Positions 62,900 to 64,000 of a stretch of 64,000 bases of DNA are shown one piece after another. The notes beneath the pieces are model-generated. The model was given only the letters and a program-made list of their open reading frames with translations. It was not told the origin of the DNA and did no database searches. Each line of letters begins with the position of its first letter. The stretch's first letter is position 1. The position numbers were made by a program, and so were the translations under genes. This DNA comes from Marinarcus sediminis (GTDB taxonomy: Bacteria > Campylobacterota > Campylobacteria > Campylobacterales > Arcobacteraceae), in the NCBI RefSeq assembly GCF_048571275.1, contig NZ_CP182357.1, positions 992,001 to 1,056,000 on the forward strand, in the 5' to 3' direction.

Positions 62900-62930
62900 T
62901 ATTTTTTTACTTTTCGTTATAATTTTGGAA
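62900..62930 (+). promoter_or_regulatory. Putative promoter of the sodium symporter gene
   Basis: TATAAT at 62918-62923 with a T-run just upstream, leaving about a 30-base leader. A good sigma-70-like candidate for this organism type. Confidence 0.5.
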
Positions 62931-62954
62931 TTAAATTATGCAAAAAGGAAAATG

Positions 62955-64000
62955 ATGCATAAAAATAGGTTTAGTAGAGTCGGATTTATTCTCGCAGCAG
63001 CAGGGAGTGCGGTTGGATTGGGTAATATTTGGAAATTTCCATATATTGCTGGAGACAACGGTGGTGGAATTTTTGTATTGGTCTATCTTGCAACCGTTGT
63101 GTTGATTGGAATGTCGATTTTTATTGCAGAGGTGTTTTTAGGAAGCAATGCGCATAAAGATGCGGTATCAACCTTTGAAGTTTTAGCTCCCAGTGAAAAA
63201 AAATATTGGAAATACTCAGGATTTATGTTCTTAACGGGTGTTTTTATTCTCTCTTTTTATTCTGTCGTTATTGGCTGGATTTTTAACTACGTTGTCATTG
63301 CGGCAACCGATCTTCCTACCAATGTTACCGAAGCGCAAAGTGTGTTCATGAATTTGTTAAAAGAGGATACTTTTACCCAACTCTTTTATTATACACTCGC
63401 ATTTAGTGTGATTGCGTATACCATTTCAAAAGGGGTTAAAAATGGAATCGAACGATTAAACAATATTTTAATGCCAGCTTTGATTATTATTTTGCTCATT
63501 ATGTTAGTGTACAGTATGCGATTGGATGGTTTTTTTCAAGCCATTCAATTTATGTTTTATCCCAATGTAGAAAAGTTCCACTCAGGTTCTGTTTTAATTG
63601 CGGTAGGACATGCTTTTTTTACGCTCTCTTTAGGGATGGCAACCATTATAAGTTATGCGGCATCATTGGATAAAAATGTGAATATTGTTAAAGCTTCGAT
63701 GATTGTTGTTATTATGGATACTCTCATTGCACTTGTGGCAGGGGTCATTATTTTTTCAATTATTTTTAATGCAGGAGAAGAGCCTGGACAAGGTGCAGGA
63801 TTGGTCTTTATTACGTTGCCTGCGATTTTTTATCAAATAGGCGCCATAGGAAATATTTTGGCAATTGCTTTTTTTATTGCACTCGCTTTTGCTGCCATTA
63901 CGTCTGCCATCTCGATATTAGAACCTACGGTTATGTATCTGATTGAACGACGTAAGATGAGCAGAAAAAAAGCCACCTACAGTGTTGCCGTTGTTTTTTA
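62955..64000 (+). CDS. Neurotransmitter:sodium symporter family transporter, 3'-truncated by the window edge
   Basis: Na+-coupled amino-acid-type transporter. The frame is open from the start to the window end (about 349 codons). AAAGSAVGLGNIWKFPYIAGDNGGGIFVLVYL is the NSS family signature with the unwound TM1 region, and many hydrophobic helices follow. ATG 62955 is 5 bases from AGGA; ATG 62952 is too close to it. The substrate is unknown; bacterial NSS members carry small amino acids or similar. Confidence 0.92.
   Translation, partial: MHKNRFSRVGFILAAAGSAVGLGNIWKFPYIAGDNGGGIFVLVYLATVVLIGMSIFIAEVFLGSNAHKDAVSTFEVLAPSEKKYWKYSGFMFLTGVFILSFYSVVIGWIFNYVVIAATDLPTNVTEAQSVFMNLLKEDTFTQLFYYTLAFSVIAYTISKGVKNGIERLNNILMPALIIILLIMLVYSMRLDGFFQAIQFMFYPNVEKFHSGSVLIAVGHAFFTLSLGMATIISYAASLDKNVNIVKASMIVVIMDTLIALVAGVIIFSIIFNAGEEPGQGAGLVFITLPAIFYQIGAIGNILAIAFFIALAFAAITSAISILEPTVMYLIERRKMSRKKATYSVAVVF

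Noticed and set aside
1..64000. CRISPR array, tRNA or rRNA genes
   Set aside because: No regularly spaced repeats and no RNA gene signatures were noticed on either strand; a dedicated scan would be needed to be certain.

Overview
The window looks like a chromosomal piece of a Campylobacterota (epsilonproteobacterial) genome, most likely Arcobacteraceae. The reasons are the AT-rich composition, the short flagellins of about 275-279 aa beside paired Maf glycosyltransferases, NeuB1/NeuC1-type sialic acid genes that resemble those I remember from Campylobacter jejuni, and the housekeeping gene types. This placement rests on recognising families, not on a search.

Layout: (1) 1-7666 is housekeeping: the 3' part of topA, a YfcE-like phosphodiesterase, bioB and a CPA2 antiporter on +; then recA, eno, a DivIC/FtsL-like protein and an AMIN-domain protein on -. 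(2) 7750-49049 is one large surface-glycan and flagellin-glycosylation island. It opens with neuB-neuC-neuA and a glycosyltransferase that looks cut short at its C-terminus, followed by two radical SAM enzymes. From about 14.55 to 35.94 kb the DNA becomes much more AT-rich. This inner cassette holds an epimerase, three more radical SAM enzymes, a split transketolase, three methyltransferases, a UDP-galactopyranose-mutase-like flavoenzyme, several glycosyltransferases, a TagB/F-like transferase, an APS kinase plus ATP sulfurylase pair (the PAPS route) and a one-barrel pyruvate-kinase-like protein. Host-like composition returns at a UDP-glucuronate-decarboxylase-like epimerase, then a further radical SAM enzyme and a DUF354 protein. 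A convergent - strand set follows: a second neuA-like and a second neuB-like gene, a CBS-aminotransferase fusion, a TIM-barrel isomerase, a NeuD/PglD-like acyltransferase, a B12-type radical SAM protein and maf. A second maf diverges on +. (3) 49051-51137 holds two flagellin genes with strong terminators and a short relic of a third flagellin tail. (4) 51307-64000 is housekeeping again: trmA, a SUV3-like helicase, an ankyrin-repeat protein, a tight glmU-coaBC-uppS-prepilin peptidase-LptF/G-truA run, a TAXI solute-binding protein and the start of a sodium symporter.

How it may work together: two nonulosonic-acid branches make CMP-activated sugars, and Maf proteins typically move such sugars onto flagellin, whose genes sit next door. 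The AT-rich cassette probably supplies strain-specific decoration: C- and O-methylation, radical chemistry, possibly sulfation, and several sugar transfers. Seven radical SAM proteins within 33 kb, a PAPS-making pair and a truncated pyruvate kinase in one glycan locus form the most unusual part of the window.

I saw no tRNA, rRNA, CRISPR array or insertion sequence. No gene-free stretch exceeds 300 bases; the longest are 50023-50297 and 51138-51306.
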